Assembly (NCBI GenBank): GCA_013289045.1
Contig: JABDAU010000031.1
Location: 1-41,781, forward strand
Direction of reading: 5' to 3'
Origin: Bacteroidota bacterium
Lineage (GTDB): Bacteria > Bacteroidota > Bacteroidia > Sphingobacteriales > Sphingobacteriaceae
DNA length: 41,781 nucleotides
The notes beneath the pieces were generated by a model, which worked only from the letters and a program-made list of their open reading frames with translations, ran no database searches and was not told the origin of the DNA. Both the position numbers and the translations under genes were made by a program. Below, one piece after another: positions 17,170 through 24,714 of this stretch (positions are counted from its first letter, which is position 1; each line of letters starts with the position of its first letter).

Positions 17170-17305
17170 GTAGGCAAATACCATGCTTTTTTATTGAAAT
17201 TAAGTTAAGCCACAGTAGTGGTCATGCTGCTTGTTTTTGCCTGCCGAATTAATTTATTGGGCTTTTGTTGAGTGCACTTAAAAAGGGTATATCCTTACTA
17301 AAGGA
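17169..17305 (+). promoter_or_regulatory. Structured leader RNA with mutually exclusive hairpins
   Basis: Immediately at the leader-peptide stop, GGTAGGCAAA (17169-17178) can pair with TTTGCCTGCC (17236-17245), 10 bp with one G-U pair, enclosing a small CCAC/GTGG hairpin (17210-17221). Further on, TCCTT (17292-17296) can pair either backward with AAGGG (17283-17287) or forward with AAGGA (17301-17305), so the two small hairpins exclude each other. A ribosome stalled on or leaving the leader ORF would disturb the first stem. Together with the leader ORF, this accounts for most of the 342-nt gap between genes. Confidence 0.45.
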
Positions 17306-17354
17306 CGAAATAGAGATCCAATAACATTTCAAGACAAAATTAAATGGACGTCCG

Positions 17355-18086
17355 ATGGACATACATGAATGGCCGCGCTGTATTAAATCGGCTCGGCAAA
17401 AAAGGCGGCTCGTTAAAACAGATCGTGATAAGCAATTAATTCAGCTGGACAAACGGCGCGATGAACTATGGGAGCAAAAAAAGCTTTTGCCAATGATTCC
17501 GCTTGAACACCCCTATCAACGTGGCTGGAAGCGTTTTTTTGTATTGCGGGATGACGTGAAGCATAGCCCAAGGAAGGACTTTTATGAAGCCTTATTGCCG
17601 AAAATTAATACGGTTGAATATCATCGGGACAGATCTTTCAAACGAAAAAAGCGACGTAAACAGCGTTACGTGTATCAGGTAAAAGTGCAGATGCTGCGTG
17701 AGTTATCGCATCATAGCTGGGATATAAACAGGATAAATTTAACCGAAGAGGAAAAGGTCTGCTTTACCCGTGTTGAAACCTTTGATGTTAAAACCTATCG
17801 TACTGAGATAAAATACGTGTTTGCTGAACCGTGGCGATATGTGCTGAAGGTAGCGCCCCATATGGTTACGCATACCAAAATGATGGATGCGGATATTGAA
17901 AGGGAACTGTCTTACATAGACGACCACATTGATAACCATAACCTGGCACCACGTATCGATTTACTAACGCGTGGCAGAGGCTATCATTGGAACGGGTGGT
18001 ATTACGAACGAGCCAAATACATTAACAAATTAAAAAACATACCCAGGTACAGCGCTAAGGAAGCTTACCTGGAATTAGAAACATAA
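17355..18086 (+). CDS. Hypothetical basic protein encoded with RtcB2-PrfH
   Basis: A 243-residue protein very rich in Arg, Lys, His, Tyr and Trp, without signal peptide or membrane helix. The first 45 residues contain a charged helical stretch (TDRDKQLIQLDKRRDELWEQ); a basic cluster SFKRKKRRKQRY lies near residue 95; the C-terminal half has paired acidic motifs (DADIERELSYIDDHIDNHN) and ends with GRGYHWNGWYYERAKY. I do not recognise a family. It is the first gene after the leader and precedes rtcB2 by 5 nt, so it is probably translated together with the repair enzymes. The composition suggests RNA or ribosome binding. ATG 17355 is the first start in this frame; no good ribosome binding site is visible. 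Confidence 0.75.
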   Translation: MDIHEWPRCIKSARQKRRLVKTDRDKQLIQLDKRRDELWEQKKLLPMIPLEHPYQRGWKRFFVLRDDVKHSPRKDFYEALLPKINTVEYHRDRSFKRKKRRKQRYVYQVKVQMLRELSHHSWDINRINLTEEEKVCFTRVETFDVKTYRTEIKYVFAEPWRYVLKVAPHMVTHTKMMDADIERELSYIDDHIDNHNLAPRIDLLTRGRGYHWNGWYYERAKYINKLKNIPRYSAKEAYLELET

Positions 18087-18091
18087 CCCAC

Positions 18092-19492
18092 ATGGGCAAT
18101 TTAAGAACAAAAGATTTAAGTAAAATAGGTTATCATAACGACCAGCTGCGAAGCCTGGTTATTGGCATAGCTGCTAAAAATTTCAAACACCATAGCAAGC
18201 AACAGTTAATTGACCTGTTGGTGAATATTAAGAATGATCCGGAAGCATTTCTTGATAATGAATTAACAAACAGAATAGCCGAAAAGGTAATTGGCAAAAC
18301 GGATGCGCCGTTGTTTAAAACATTTGAATTGCGCGATGAACCGGTGTATTGTAAAACCTATGGCGGAAAGGGCATTGAGCAATCGGCCAAAAAGCAAATG
18401 GAGTTGGCTAATCTGCTGCCTGTAAGTGTACAGGGTGCTTTAATGCCCGATGCACACATGGGCTTTGGTTTGCCTATTGGCGGTGTACTAGCTACGGATA
18501 ACGCGGTAATTCCTTATGCGGTAGGTATGGATATTGGCTGCCGGATGGCGCTATCTATTATTGACGAAAGTGAGGGCTTCTTAAAACAGTTTGAATACCA
18601 GATTAAGCAAGCCTTAAAAAACCATACCCATTTTGGTATGGAAGGTGGTTTGGATATTAGGCAGGAACATGAGGTTTTGGATAGCTCTGTGTTTAACGAG
18701 ATCCCATTTTTGAAGCCATTGCGTAGTAAAGCCGTAAGGCAACTGGGCACATCAGGTAACGGTAACCACTTTGTAGAGTTTGGTGAGATCGAGTTGTTCG
18801 CTGATAATACGTTAGGCTTATCGGCTAAAAAGTATACAGCCTTGTTAACGCATTCAGGTAGCCGAGGCTTAGGCTCGGCCATTGCACGGCATTATACGCA
18901 GATTGCCATGAATACCTGCAAGCTGCCACGGCATGCACAGCAACTGGCCTGGCTGGATATGAACAGCGAGGCAGGGCAAGAGTATTGGCTGACCATGACA
19001 CTTGCCGGTGATTATGCCAAGGCCTGTCACGAGCGGATCCACTCCAATTTGTTAAAGGCTTTAGGCTTGAAAGCTTTGCACCTGGTAGAGAACCATCACA
19101 ATTTCGCCTGGAAGGAGCAATTGACCGATGGCCGGCAAGTGATCATCCACCGTAAGGGAGCAACACCAGCACACGCAGGTGAACTGGGCATCATCCCCGG
19201 CAGCATGACCACACCGGCTTATCTGGTATCAGGTAAGGGGGCCAGTGATGCTTTACACTCTGCATCTCACGGTGCAGGTCGATCTATGAGCAGGCAAAAA
19301 GCTAAAGACAGCATGACGGCTTCGGCAATGAAGAAGATGCTAACTAATGCAGGTGTTACCTTAATTGGCGGCACGGTTGAAGAGAATCCCCTAGCATATA
19401 AGGATATCGAAACTGTGATTGCTGCGCAAGATGATCTGGTTGATATCCAAGGCAAGTTTTATCCGCGTATTGTAAGTATGAATAAGGAGTAG
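18092..19492 (+). CDS. rtcB: RtcB-family RNA ligase, PrfH-associated (RtcB2 type)
   Basis: A complete 466-residue RtcB. Active-site motifs are MPDAH (118-122), MDIGCRM with the metal-binding Cys150, GTSGNGNHFVEFGE, THSGSRGLG, ENHHNFAWKEQ, HRKGATPAH with the histidine that carries GMP, and SASHGAGRSMSR. It should ligate 2',3'-cyclic-phosphate or 3'-phosphate ends to 5'-OH ends. It is clearly paralogous to the ligase at the start of the window, but has its own N-terminal region with little charge similarity. The next gene, overlapping or touching its stop, encodes PrfH; such RtcB2-PrfH pairs are reported to rejoin 16S rRNA cut in the decoding centre by colicin E3-type nucleases, with PrfH freeing the damaged ribosome first. 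Confidence 0.96.
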   Translation: MGNLRTKDLSKIGYHNDQLRSLVIGIAAKNFKHHSKQQLIDLLVNIKNDPEAFLDNELTNRIAEKVIGKTDAPLFKTFELRDEPVYCKTYGGKGIEQSAKKQMELANLLPVSVQGALMPDAHMGFGLPIGGVLATDNAVIPYAVGMDIGCRMALSIIDESEGFLKQFEYQIKQALKNHTHFGMEGGLDIRQEHEVLDSSVFNEIPFLKPLRSKAVRQLGTSGNGNHFVEFGEIELFADNTLGLSAKKYTALLTHSGSRGLGSAIARHYTQIAMNTCKLPRHAQQLAWLDMNSEAGQEYWLTMTLAGDYAKACHERIHSNLLKALGLKALHLVENHHNFAWKEQLTDGRQVIIHRKGATPAHAGELGIIPGSMTTPAYLVSGKGASDALHSASHGAGRSMSRQKAKDSMTASAMKKMLTNAGVTLIGGTVEENPLAYKDIETVIAAQDDLVDIQGKFYPRIVSMNKE

Positions 19493-19494
19493 TG

Positions 19495-20112
19495 ATGAAG
19501 AAGATGATAATACAAATCACATCAGGCAAAGGCCCGGCAGAATGCTGCCGGGTTGTAGCCTGTGTGCAAAGCCTAATGATGAAGCAAGCAAAACAGCAAG
19601 ATATTCAAATTGAGGTGCTGGAAAATAAAGCCGGTGAGTTAAATGGTACATTACTATCTGCAACTATGATGGCTACTGGTAATAACTTGGATGCATTTGT
19701 AAAGGAATGGGCCGGGACTATACAATGGATAGCGCAAAGCCCTTATCGTAAATACCATAAACGCAAAAACTGGTTTGTTGGCGTAGCCGCTTTTGATATG
19801 AAGGAACTGATGCAATGGAACCCCAAAGATGTTAAGCTGGAAACTTGTCGCTCATCCGGACCGGGTGGTCAAAACGTGAACAAGGTTGAAACTGCGGTAA
19901 GAGGAATACACCTGCCATCGGGTATACAAGTGATGGCAATGGACACCCGTTCACAACTGGAGAACAAGAAACTTTGTCTGGCTCGTCTCGAAGCAAAAAT
20001 ATTGGTTTGGCAAAAAGAAAAATTAATGGAGCAACAGCAAATCCAGTGGCAGGAACACAACGCGTTAGAGAGAGGCAATCCCATTAAAACGATAAGTGCA
20101 GAACTGTTTTAA
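19495..20112 (+). CDS. prfH: Peptide chain release factor homologue PrfH
   Basis: A 205-residue class I release-factor homologue. It opens with QITSGKGPAECCRVV, the characteristic N-terminus of PrfH, and carries the peptidyl-hydrolase motif in SSGPGGQNVNK (GGQ at 124-126). The stop-codon-recognition domain of RF1/RF2 is missing, as is normal for this family. PrfH releases the nascent peptide from ribosomes whose decoding centre has been cut, allowing RtcB2 to reseal the rRNA. ATG 19495 is preferred: it lies 2 nt after the rtcB2 stop and is preceded by AAGGAG (19484-19489), a strong ribosome binding site that is unusual for this phylum and implies coupling. A GTG at 19492 would add one residue. 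Confidence 0.93.
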   Translation: MKKMIIQITSGKGPAECCRVVACVQSLMMKQAKQQDIQIEVLENKAGELNGTLLSATMMATGNNLDAFVKEWAGTIQWIAQSPYRKYHKRKNWFVGVAAFDMKELMQWNPKDVKLETCRSSGPGGQNVNKVETAVRGIHLPSGIQVMAMDTRSQLENKKLCLARLEAKILVWQKEKLMEQQQIQWQEHNALERGNPIKTISAELF

Positions 20113-20131
20113 ATTTCTCCTTATAATTTAT

Positions 20132-20159
20132 TCCATTGCGAATATGTGTTCGCAATGGA
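20132..20159. terminator. Hairpin after prfH, probable transcription terminator
   Basis: Perfect 11-bp arms TCCATTGCGAA (20132-20142) and TTCGCAATGGA (20149-20159) around a 6-nt loop, starting 19 nt after the prfH stop. No run of T follows, so termination efficiency is uncertain; it may also stabilise the mRNA end. Confidence 0.65.
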
Positions 20160-20214
20160 GTATTACCAAATTAGGATGTTTTAAGTGCGTATATAAAAGA
20201 AATCATAAGTAAAT

Positions 20215-20236
20215 AGCCTGGACGGGACTCGAACCA
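20215..20236 (-). other. tRNA 3'-end fragment, probable attachment-site remnant
   Basis: On the minus strand this reads TGGTTCGAGTCCCGTCCAGG plus CT, which looks like the T loop (TTCGAGT), the 3' half of the T stem (CCCGT) and the acceptor 3' strand of a tRNA. The bases before the loop do not pair with CCCGT, and no D or anticodon arm follows, so the tRNA is not complete. Short 3'-tRNA copies of this kind mark the far end of elements integrated in tRNA genes. By orientation, the element side would be to the right (toward the AbiE genes). Confidence 0.6.
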
Positions 20237-20454
20237 TTTCCTTATTGCGTTAAATATCAGGTATTTATAACCTCCAAAAACTATCAGTCACCGAGTAGAT
20301 CACCGCTAATTTGAGGCAAATTGAGTTGTTTTAAAAAACTTTTGACGGATCAAATTTACAAAAAAAAGGAACCAAACTCCCAGACCATTTATTAAAAAAT
20401 AGCTTGGCGCGCCAACGTCTGTAATAGCTCCATCGTAACTTTGGAATCTTATCC

Positions 20455-20532
20455 ATGCACTGTTGTGACAAGGTTGACACCCTGCAACATGCTAAAGCTA
20501 TCCATTTATTGCCAGCTGAAAAGCCGCATTAA
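20455..20532 (+). CDS. Possible 25-residue small ORF in the long intergenic region
   Basis: The 487-nt gap between prfH and the AbiE pair holds a hairpin, the tRNA fragment, a 12-bp palindrome (20404-20415), and this ORF. It starts with ATG 11 nt after a TAACTTTG box (20436-20443), and begins MHCCDKVDTLQ. No -33 box or known family is visible, so it may be chance. Confidence 0.15.
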   Translation: MHCCDKVDTLQHAKAIHLLPAEKPH

Positions 20533-20553
20533 CCATAAAATATATGTTTTTTA

Positions 20554-20586
20554 ATAAGATAATCGATTTATTTTCGATTATCTTAT
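20554..20586. promoter_or_regulatory. 13-bp inverted repeat, likely AbiEi autoregulatory operator
   Basis: Perfect arms ATAAGATAATCGA (20554-20566) and TCGATTATCTTAT (20574-20586) with a 7-nt AT-rich loop, immediately upstream of the antitoxin gene. A TACATTTG box (20595-20602) matching the -7 element follows 8 nt later, so a bound protein would cover the -33 region. AbiEi antitoxins are known to repress their own promoters through inverted repeats. Confidence 0.75.
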
Positions 20587-20599
20587 AATTTTTTTACAT

Positions 20600-21244
20600 T
20601 TGAATGTGGATATTAATCAAGCCATAGCGAATCACTCAAGGCAACCTATTACGCATCAGCTTTTGAAGTCATGGCTAAAAGATTATAAGCGGCCCAATGA
20701 CAAGATCAATGCATTGAAATCAGCAGGTGTTTTAGCTTCGGTCAAAAAAGGCTTTTATATTGCGGGTCCTAAATCATACTCCGGACGGCCTGAAAATGCT
20801 TTGCTTGCTAACCACCTGCTTGGCCCCAGCTATGTATCAATGGATACAGCATTATCTTTTCATGGAATGATACCTGAACGTGTTTATGCAATCACCTCGA
20901 TGACGACAAAAGCATCACGCGAGTTTGATACGCAGATAGGCTTATTTACCTACGTGCATTCACCTTTACCCTACTATGCCTTTGGCGTTAATATAGTCCG
21001 ACTCACCAGTGAGCAATACGCGATGATTGCCAGTCCTGAAAAAGCCTTATGTGATAAGATCATCAGTACATCAGGATTGATCATAAGAAGTGCAAGTAAT
21101 GCTGGTAGCTATCTCCTGGATGATTTGCGAATGGATGAAGATGCATTGAAAAGGTTTAATACTCAAATGATGGATAAATGGCTGTCCGATGCGCCTAAAA
21201 GGGAAAGTCTGGAAATGGTTATTAAAATGATCAAAGGCTTATGA
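20600..21244 (+). CDS. AbiEi-type antitoxin of a type IV toxin-antitoxin system
   Basis: A 214-residue protein with the AbiEi layout: an N-terminal winged-helix segment (about 1-55, ending GVLASVKKGFYIAG), followed by the antitoxin domain with LGPSYVSMDTALSFHGMIPE (near 75-95) and ASPEKALCDKI (near 150). AbiEi proteins repress their own operon and counteract the nucleotidyltransferase toxin without binding it directly. The start is unclear: TTG 20600 or GTG 20606 are the only candidates before residue 75, and the -7 promoter box overlaps them, so the mRNA may be leaderless. The toxin gene overlaps its end by 4 nt (ATGA). Confidence 0.82.
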   Translation: MNVDINQAIANHSRQPITHQLLKSWLKDYKRPNDKINALKSAGVLASVKKGFYIAGPKSYSGRPENALLANHLLGPSYVSMDTALSFHGMIPERVYAITSMTTKASREFDTQIGLFTYVHSPLPYYAFGVNIVRLTSEQYAMIASPEKALCDKIISTSGLIIRSASNAGSYLLDDLRMDEDALKRFNTQMMDKWLSDAPKRESLEMVIKMIKGL

Positions 21245-22095
21245 TAAAAGAGTGGTTAGAAACTTACAAGCCTTCCAGCCAGGAGGAAGCAAAGGATGCA
21301 TTGCGGGAAATCATGCAGGAGATCGCGCTGGCAGGATTGTATCGCGCCGGATTTTTTGAAAAGGCAGCGTTCTACGGTGGCACTGCTTTGAGAATATTTT
21401 ATGGATTAGACCGGTTTTCAGAAGACCTTGCCTTTTCACTATTAGCGGTTGAACCTGAGTTTTCTTTAAGCAAATACCAGGATGCGATTGTTCAGGAATT
21501 TGAAGCTTTGGGCATGCATGTATCGATAAGGGAAAAGCAAAAAACAAATCAAACCAATATCGATTCCGCTTTCCTGAAATCAGAAACCATCTGGAAGGAA
21601 CTTGTTTTGGAAGGAATTATTCCTCAAAGCGGGATGGAACAGGTGGCCAATGTGAAGATCAAAATAGAGGTCGATCGGGAACCACCGTTGGGCTTTGAAA
21701 CGGAAGACAAACTCTTGTTGAAGCCCTTTTCATTTTATGTGAAGTGTCTGACCTTGCCAAATTTATTTGTTGGTAAGATGCATGCCCTGCTTTTTCGTAA
21801 ATGGGGTGAAAATGTTAAAGGGCGGGATTGGTATGATATGGAATGGTATATCCGAAAGGGCATTCCATTGAATCTGAATCATTTCTTAGTTCGTGCAAAA
21901 GATAGCGGGGACTGGGAGAAGGATACCATTTCGGAAGCGAAATTCCGGGATCTCCTTGCAAAGAAAATAGATACGGTGAAAATGGACTATGTTATCAATG
22001 ATATTAAGCGATTTATTCGGGATGCCAATAAATTAGCGATCTGGTCACCTAAATATTTTCACGACCTGGTAAATAACCTAAAAGTTGTTTCATAA
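21241..22095 (+). CDS. AbiEii/AbiGii-type nucleotidyltransferase toxin, altered catalytic motif
   Basis: A 284-residue protein of the AbiEii nucleotidyltransferase family. YGGTALRIFYGLDRFSEDLAFSL (near residues 39-61, quoted in part elsewhere as RFSEDLAF) is the signature region; later NVKIKIEVDRE and KMHALLFRKWGENVKGRDWYDMEWY regions are present. Toxins of this family modify nucleic acids such as tRNA and protect against phage by growth arrest. The expected DxD metal motif (EDLDF in relatives) reads EDLAF here: codon GCC at about 21430 replaces an Asp codon, so the toxin may be weakened or inactive. It overlaps the antitoxin gene by 4 nt, which supports a real pair. The neighbouring tRNA scar suggests arrival on a mobile element. 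Confidence 0.85.
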   Translation: MIKEWLETYKPSSQEEAKDALREIMQEIALAGLYRAGFFEKAAFYGGTALRIFYGLDRFSEDLAFSLLAVEPEFSLSKYQDAIVQEFEALGMHVSIREKQKTNQTNIDSAFLKSETIWKELVLEGIIPQSGMEQVANVKIKIEVDREPPLGFETEDKLLLKPFSFYVKCLTLPNLFVGKMHALLFRKWGENVKGRDWYDMEWYIRKGIPLNLNHFLVRAKDSGDWEKDTISEAKFRDLLAKKIDTVKMDYVINDIKRFIRDANKLAIWSPKYFHDLVNNLKVVS

Positions 22096-22238
22096 ACATT
22101 TTGTCAAAACAAGCAATCATGCTTACCATAAAATGAATACGGCAGCTTATACCAATGATGCTTATTATGATAAAAATATGCGTCAGAAGCAATGAGTGGT
22201 AATGATAAATGGGGAAAGTTGCCGTGACCTTGCAGATC

Positions 22239-22943
22239 TTATTTTACGGGTTCATCCTTTAATAGAAGTTCCATGTCTTCCTTCAACCGCATATAATTGC
22301 CTTTAAAGGCTTCTTCTTCCGTAATCGTTACCGTTTTCCCTTTTTCGTCGACATAAGAAGTTGGGATCGCGCCGGCCTGATAGCTTAGGATTTGTTTATT
22401 GCCATTGATCAGAAACATCGAAGGATAACCCGTAATACACCTAAAACCGGCTATCTCAATGGTATGTGCGTTGTCCAGTGATTTTACTTCAGAGGGAATT
22501 AAAACTATTCTGTTATTATATTGGGGCGCCAGGGTAGTCAAATCAGATTTTAAATCCCAGAACAATACTAAAAAATCGATTCTATCCGCATATTCTTCCA
22601 CTATTTTATTTAGCGCGGGGATTTCTGCCCTGCAAGGTCCGCACCAGGTAGCAGAAACAGTTAGGAAAATAGGTTTTTTAGTTTTACTAACATCAAACTC
22701 CTTATCATCAATGGTTTTAAATTTATACCTCCCGATATAAGAATGATTGATACAATTAGTGATGGAATCATAATAGGTATAGGCCAACTTGGAATTATTG
22801 CTGTCCCACGCTTTTTGGCATAATGCCCGGTACCTGATGATCAAGGGCTCTGTATCTGCATATTTTCTTTTGACCGTATCTGTTTGCGCATGGGAATTTA
22901 GATTCAGCAATAGGAGCGCACATAAGGCGAAGGTAATTTTCAT
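22239..22943 (-). CDS. TlpA-like thioredoxin-fold protein, exported
   Basis: A 234-residue protein with a signal peptide (first 19 residues, ending NSHAQ), a helical N-terminal segment, and a thioredoxin-like domain with the redox motif SATWCGPCRAEIPAL near residue 100 and the cis-proline loop ITGYPSMFLI near 168. TlpA/ResA-type proteins reduce or rearrange disulfides in the periplasm. Immediate neighbours do not point to a particular partner. The 143 nt before it (after AbiEii) and the 266 nt to the next gene hold nothing that I can name. Confidence 0.87.
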   Translation of the reverse strand: MKITFALCALLLLNLNSHAQTDTVKRKYADTEPLIIRYRALCQKAWDSNNSKLAYTYYDSITNCINHSYIGRYKFKTIDDKEFDVSKTKKPIFLTVSATWCGPCRAEIPALNKIVEEYADRIDFLVLFWDLKSDLTTLAPQYNNRIVLIPSEVKSLDNAHTIEIAGFRCITGYPSMFLINGNKQILSYQAGAIPTSYVDEKGKTVTITEEEAFKGNYMRLKEDMELLLKDEPVK

Positions 22944-23209
22944 TGTTGGTGATGATAGTTTGTAAGCGTAAAATAGATAAAATAACCTGGGGTTAAAAAT
23001 GGTAAGTTCAACTACTGTAGGTCTCTGAAGGCTTCGATAAAACCTTTTTTAAATATCTCTTATGCTTATTACATAGATGGGAGATTTTGTAGCCCAAAAC
23101 TTACAAAACTGAACTTCTTTGAGAGTGATTTAGGTCTTGCGGCGATAATAAATTATGACACTTGGGCCACCCAATAGCATTTAAATCCAGTTTTTCTAAA
23201 TCCAGGCCT

Positions 23210-24073
23210 TTATTGCGTTTGTTCGATAAATGTTGTTTTCGGGTAATTTAAGATCCCGAATTTCTTGGTTTTTGTATCGATGATCAAAATGTTTTTTATG
23301 AATAGTTTGTTGCCGATCATTCCGCCAATACCCAATTTGAGCATCTGTTGTACCTGGCTGTCGCTGGCCCCTTCGATGTAGGTCACCTTTTTGATGGGTA
23401 GTTTTTGCGATGCCATGCCCAGGCTGTCGGCTGTAGTGGTGGTATTGGCGGTTAAAGTTTTCCCCCAGGATTTAACTGGATAGGATTCGGTGGCTGTGTT
23501 TGGGGTGGCGAGTTTATTCGCGGTCTCCTTACTGGTTAGCAATTCAAAGGCGCTGGAGCCTGTATCAAAAAAAAGGATGGTTTGTTTGTTGTTGAGAATA
23601 GCCGGAAGGAGGATGCTACCTTTCATGAGCATGAAGGAACTCAGAGGTTTTTGTATTAGTTTTTCCGGGAGGTTGGTAACGATACTAAGCTTCCGTTTTG
23701 GATAATCGATGACCAGAGTTTTGCCATCGATCATGTCTTCGCCTATCGTTCCGATGATTTCCGCCTTTTTTGCGATTTCTTTCGCTATGCTAAAAGTGGT
23801 CGTATCCGACTTTGGATATTTATTAATGATGTCTTTAAGCTGCTGGCTATACAACATGGAATGTGGCGCGCCAAGGTCGAACTGCATAAAAAAAGTCTTT
23901 GGGCAACCCGGCAATTTAACCGGGATCAGCAATGCCGAATAGGGCTCCTGCTTATGGTTTACGGTGTCGCTTAGCCAGGTGAATTTGATTTGCTGGTCTT
24001 GCCTGGGCAAGTTGATTTGTGCTGTTGCGCTTACAGCGGTACTCAGCGCGATCATGATTAAAAGTTTTTTCAT
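23210..24073 (-). CDS. Exported two-lobed aspartyl-protease-like protein
   Basis: A 287-residue protein starting with a signal peptide (MKKLLIMIALSTAVSATAQ). ATG 24073 is chosen because the longer frame begins with TTG at 24091 and adds a polar extension before the signal. Two retropepsin-like units are visible. The first has FDLGAPHSML and later IGEDMIDGKTLVIDYPKRK; the second has FFDTGSSAFELL and later IGNKLFIKNILIIDTKTKK. The D-x-G aspartates are about 104 residues apart. One chain could therefore supply both catalytic aspartates, as pepsin does, although the first motif is DLG rather than DTG or DSG, so activity is uncertain. It follows the XRE-type regulator gene by 59 nt on the same strand. 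Confidence 0.72.
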   Translation of the reverse strand: MKKLLIMIALSTAVSATAQINLPRQDQQIKFTWLSDTVNHKQEPYSALLIPVKLPGCPKTFFMQFDLGAPHSMLYSQQLKDIINKYPKSDTTTFSIAKEIAKKAEIIGTIGEDMIDGKTLVIDYPKRKLSIVTNLPEKLIQKPLSSFMLMKGSILLPAILNNKQTILFFDTGSSAFELLTSKETANKLATPNTATESYPVKSWGKTLTANTTTTADSLGMASQKLPIKKVTYIEGASDSQVQQMLKLGIGGMIGNKLFIKNILIIDTKTKKFGILNYPKTTFIEQTQ

Positions 24074-24132
24074 TTGCTTAATGCTTGTCAAGCAAACTTA
24101 GGAAGCCCATTCAGGATTGTTTTGCGACGTTT

Positions 24133-24675
24133 CTACGGCATTTGCACGGCAAGTGTCCGTGCTTTGCTCATGCTGTTTAAGATAAGGAGAAGATTTAAGG
24201 CATACATGCCGAAAAATGGAATAAGGTAGCTGATGTAATCATTGGTATGAAAGTAATATCGCTCCAGAAAATTGATGAACATGACACTCAGGAAAACCAG
24301 CATGGTAGCGACCACCCAACAGATTTGGGTACGGATGACTTTTTTGGCAAACCGGCGGATTTCAGGGTTTTGTTCTTTGTTTTTGTTTAACAGGTAATTG
24401 GGGATTAGGAAATGTACATAAGGGATAAGGAGATAGCTAAAGCAGGAAATACAGAACAGTTGGAGGAAGTGGGCAGTGTCATCCGGGTTGTTTGCCGCTG
24501 GCCGCTGAAAATCCAATGCCTTTTCTATGGCTTTCAGCGTATAAGCCCTCGGTTTGCTTTCACCGCCTTCGAGGCGTTGGATCGTACGCAGGTTAACTTT
24601 GGTCAGCGTCGCCAGTTCTTCCTGGGTAAACCCTTTGGCTTTGCGTGCCTGTATGATCATTTCGTTTAAGCGCAT
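24133..24675 (-). CDS. XRE-family regulator with C-terminal membrane domain
   Basis: A 180-residue protein. Residues 1-60 are a Cro/C1-type helix-turn-helix (IIQARKAKGFTQEELATLTK, then LRTIQRLEGGESKPR). From about residue 70 there are three to four hydrophobic segments (FCISCFSYLLIPYVHFLIP, ICWVVATMLVFLSVMFI, YLIPFFGMYALNLLLI) resembling the DUF4870 membrane domain. This makes a membrane-tethered DNA-binding protein. A long imperfect inverted repeat lies just upstream and may be its own operator. Its target genes are unknown; the aspartyl-protease-like gene directly downstream is the best candidate for a functional partner. Confidence 0.8.
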   Translation of the reverse strand: MRLNEMIIQARKAKGFTQEELATLTKVNLRTIQRLEGGESKPRAYTLKAIEKALDFQRPAANNPDDTAHFLQLFCISCFSYLLIPYVHFLIPNYLLNKNKEQNPEIRRFAKKVIRTQICWVVATMLVFLSVMFINFLERYYFHTNDYISYLIPFFGMYALNLLLILNSMSKARTLAVQMP

Positions 24676-24714
24676 TGCATGATTTTAAGCATAAGACGCC
24701 TTTGCGCCCTGAGA

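Noticed and set aside
17344..17439. A 31-codon ORF starting ATG at 17344, overlapping the start of the basic protein gene in another frame
   Set aside because: No family, no ribosome binding site, and the overlapping 243-codon frame is more convincing. It could still be a translated upstream ORF.
20215..20236. Considered as part of a complete tRNA gene
   Set aside because: The 5' side of the T stem does not pair and no anticodon or D arm follows in the flanking bases.
20404..20415. Perfect 12-bp palindrome TTGGCGCGCCAA
   Set aside because: Contains an 8-bp restriction-type site and lies in an empty region with no matching promoter; too little to call an operator.
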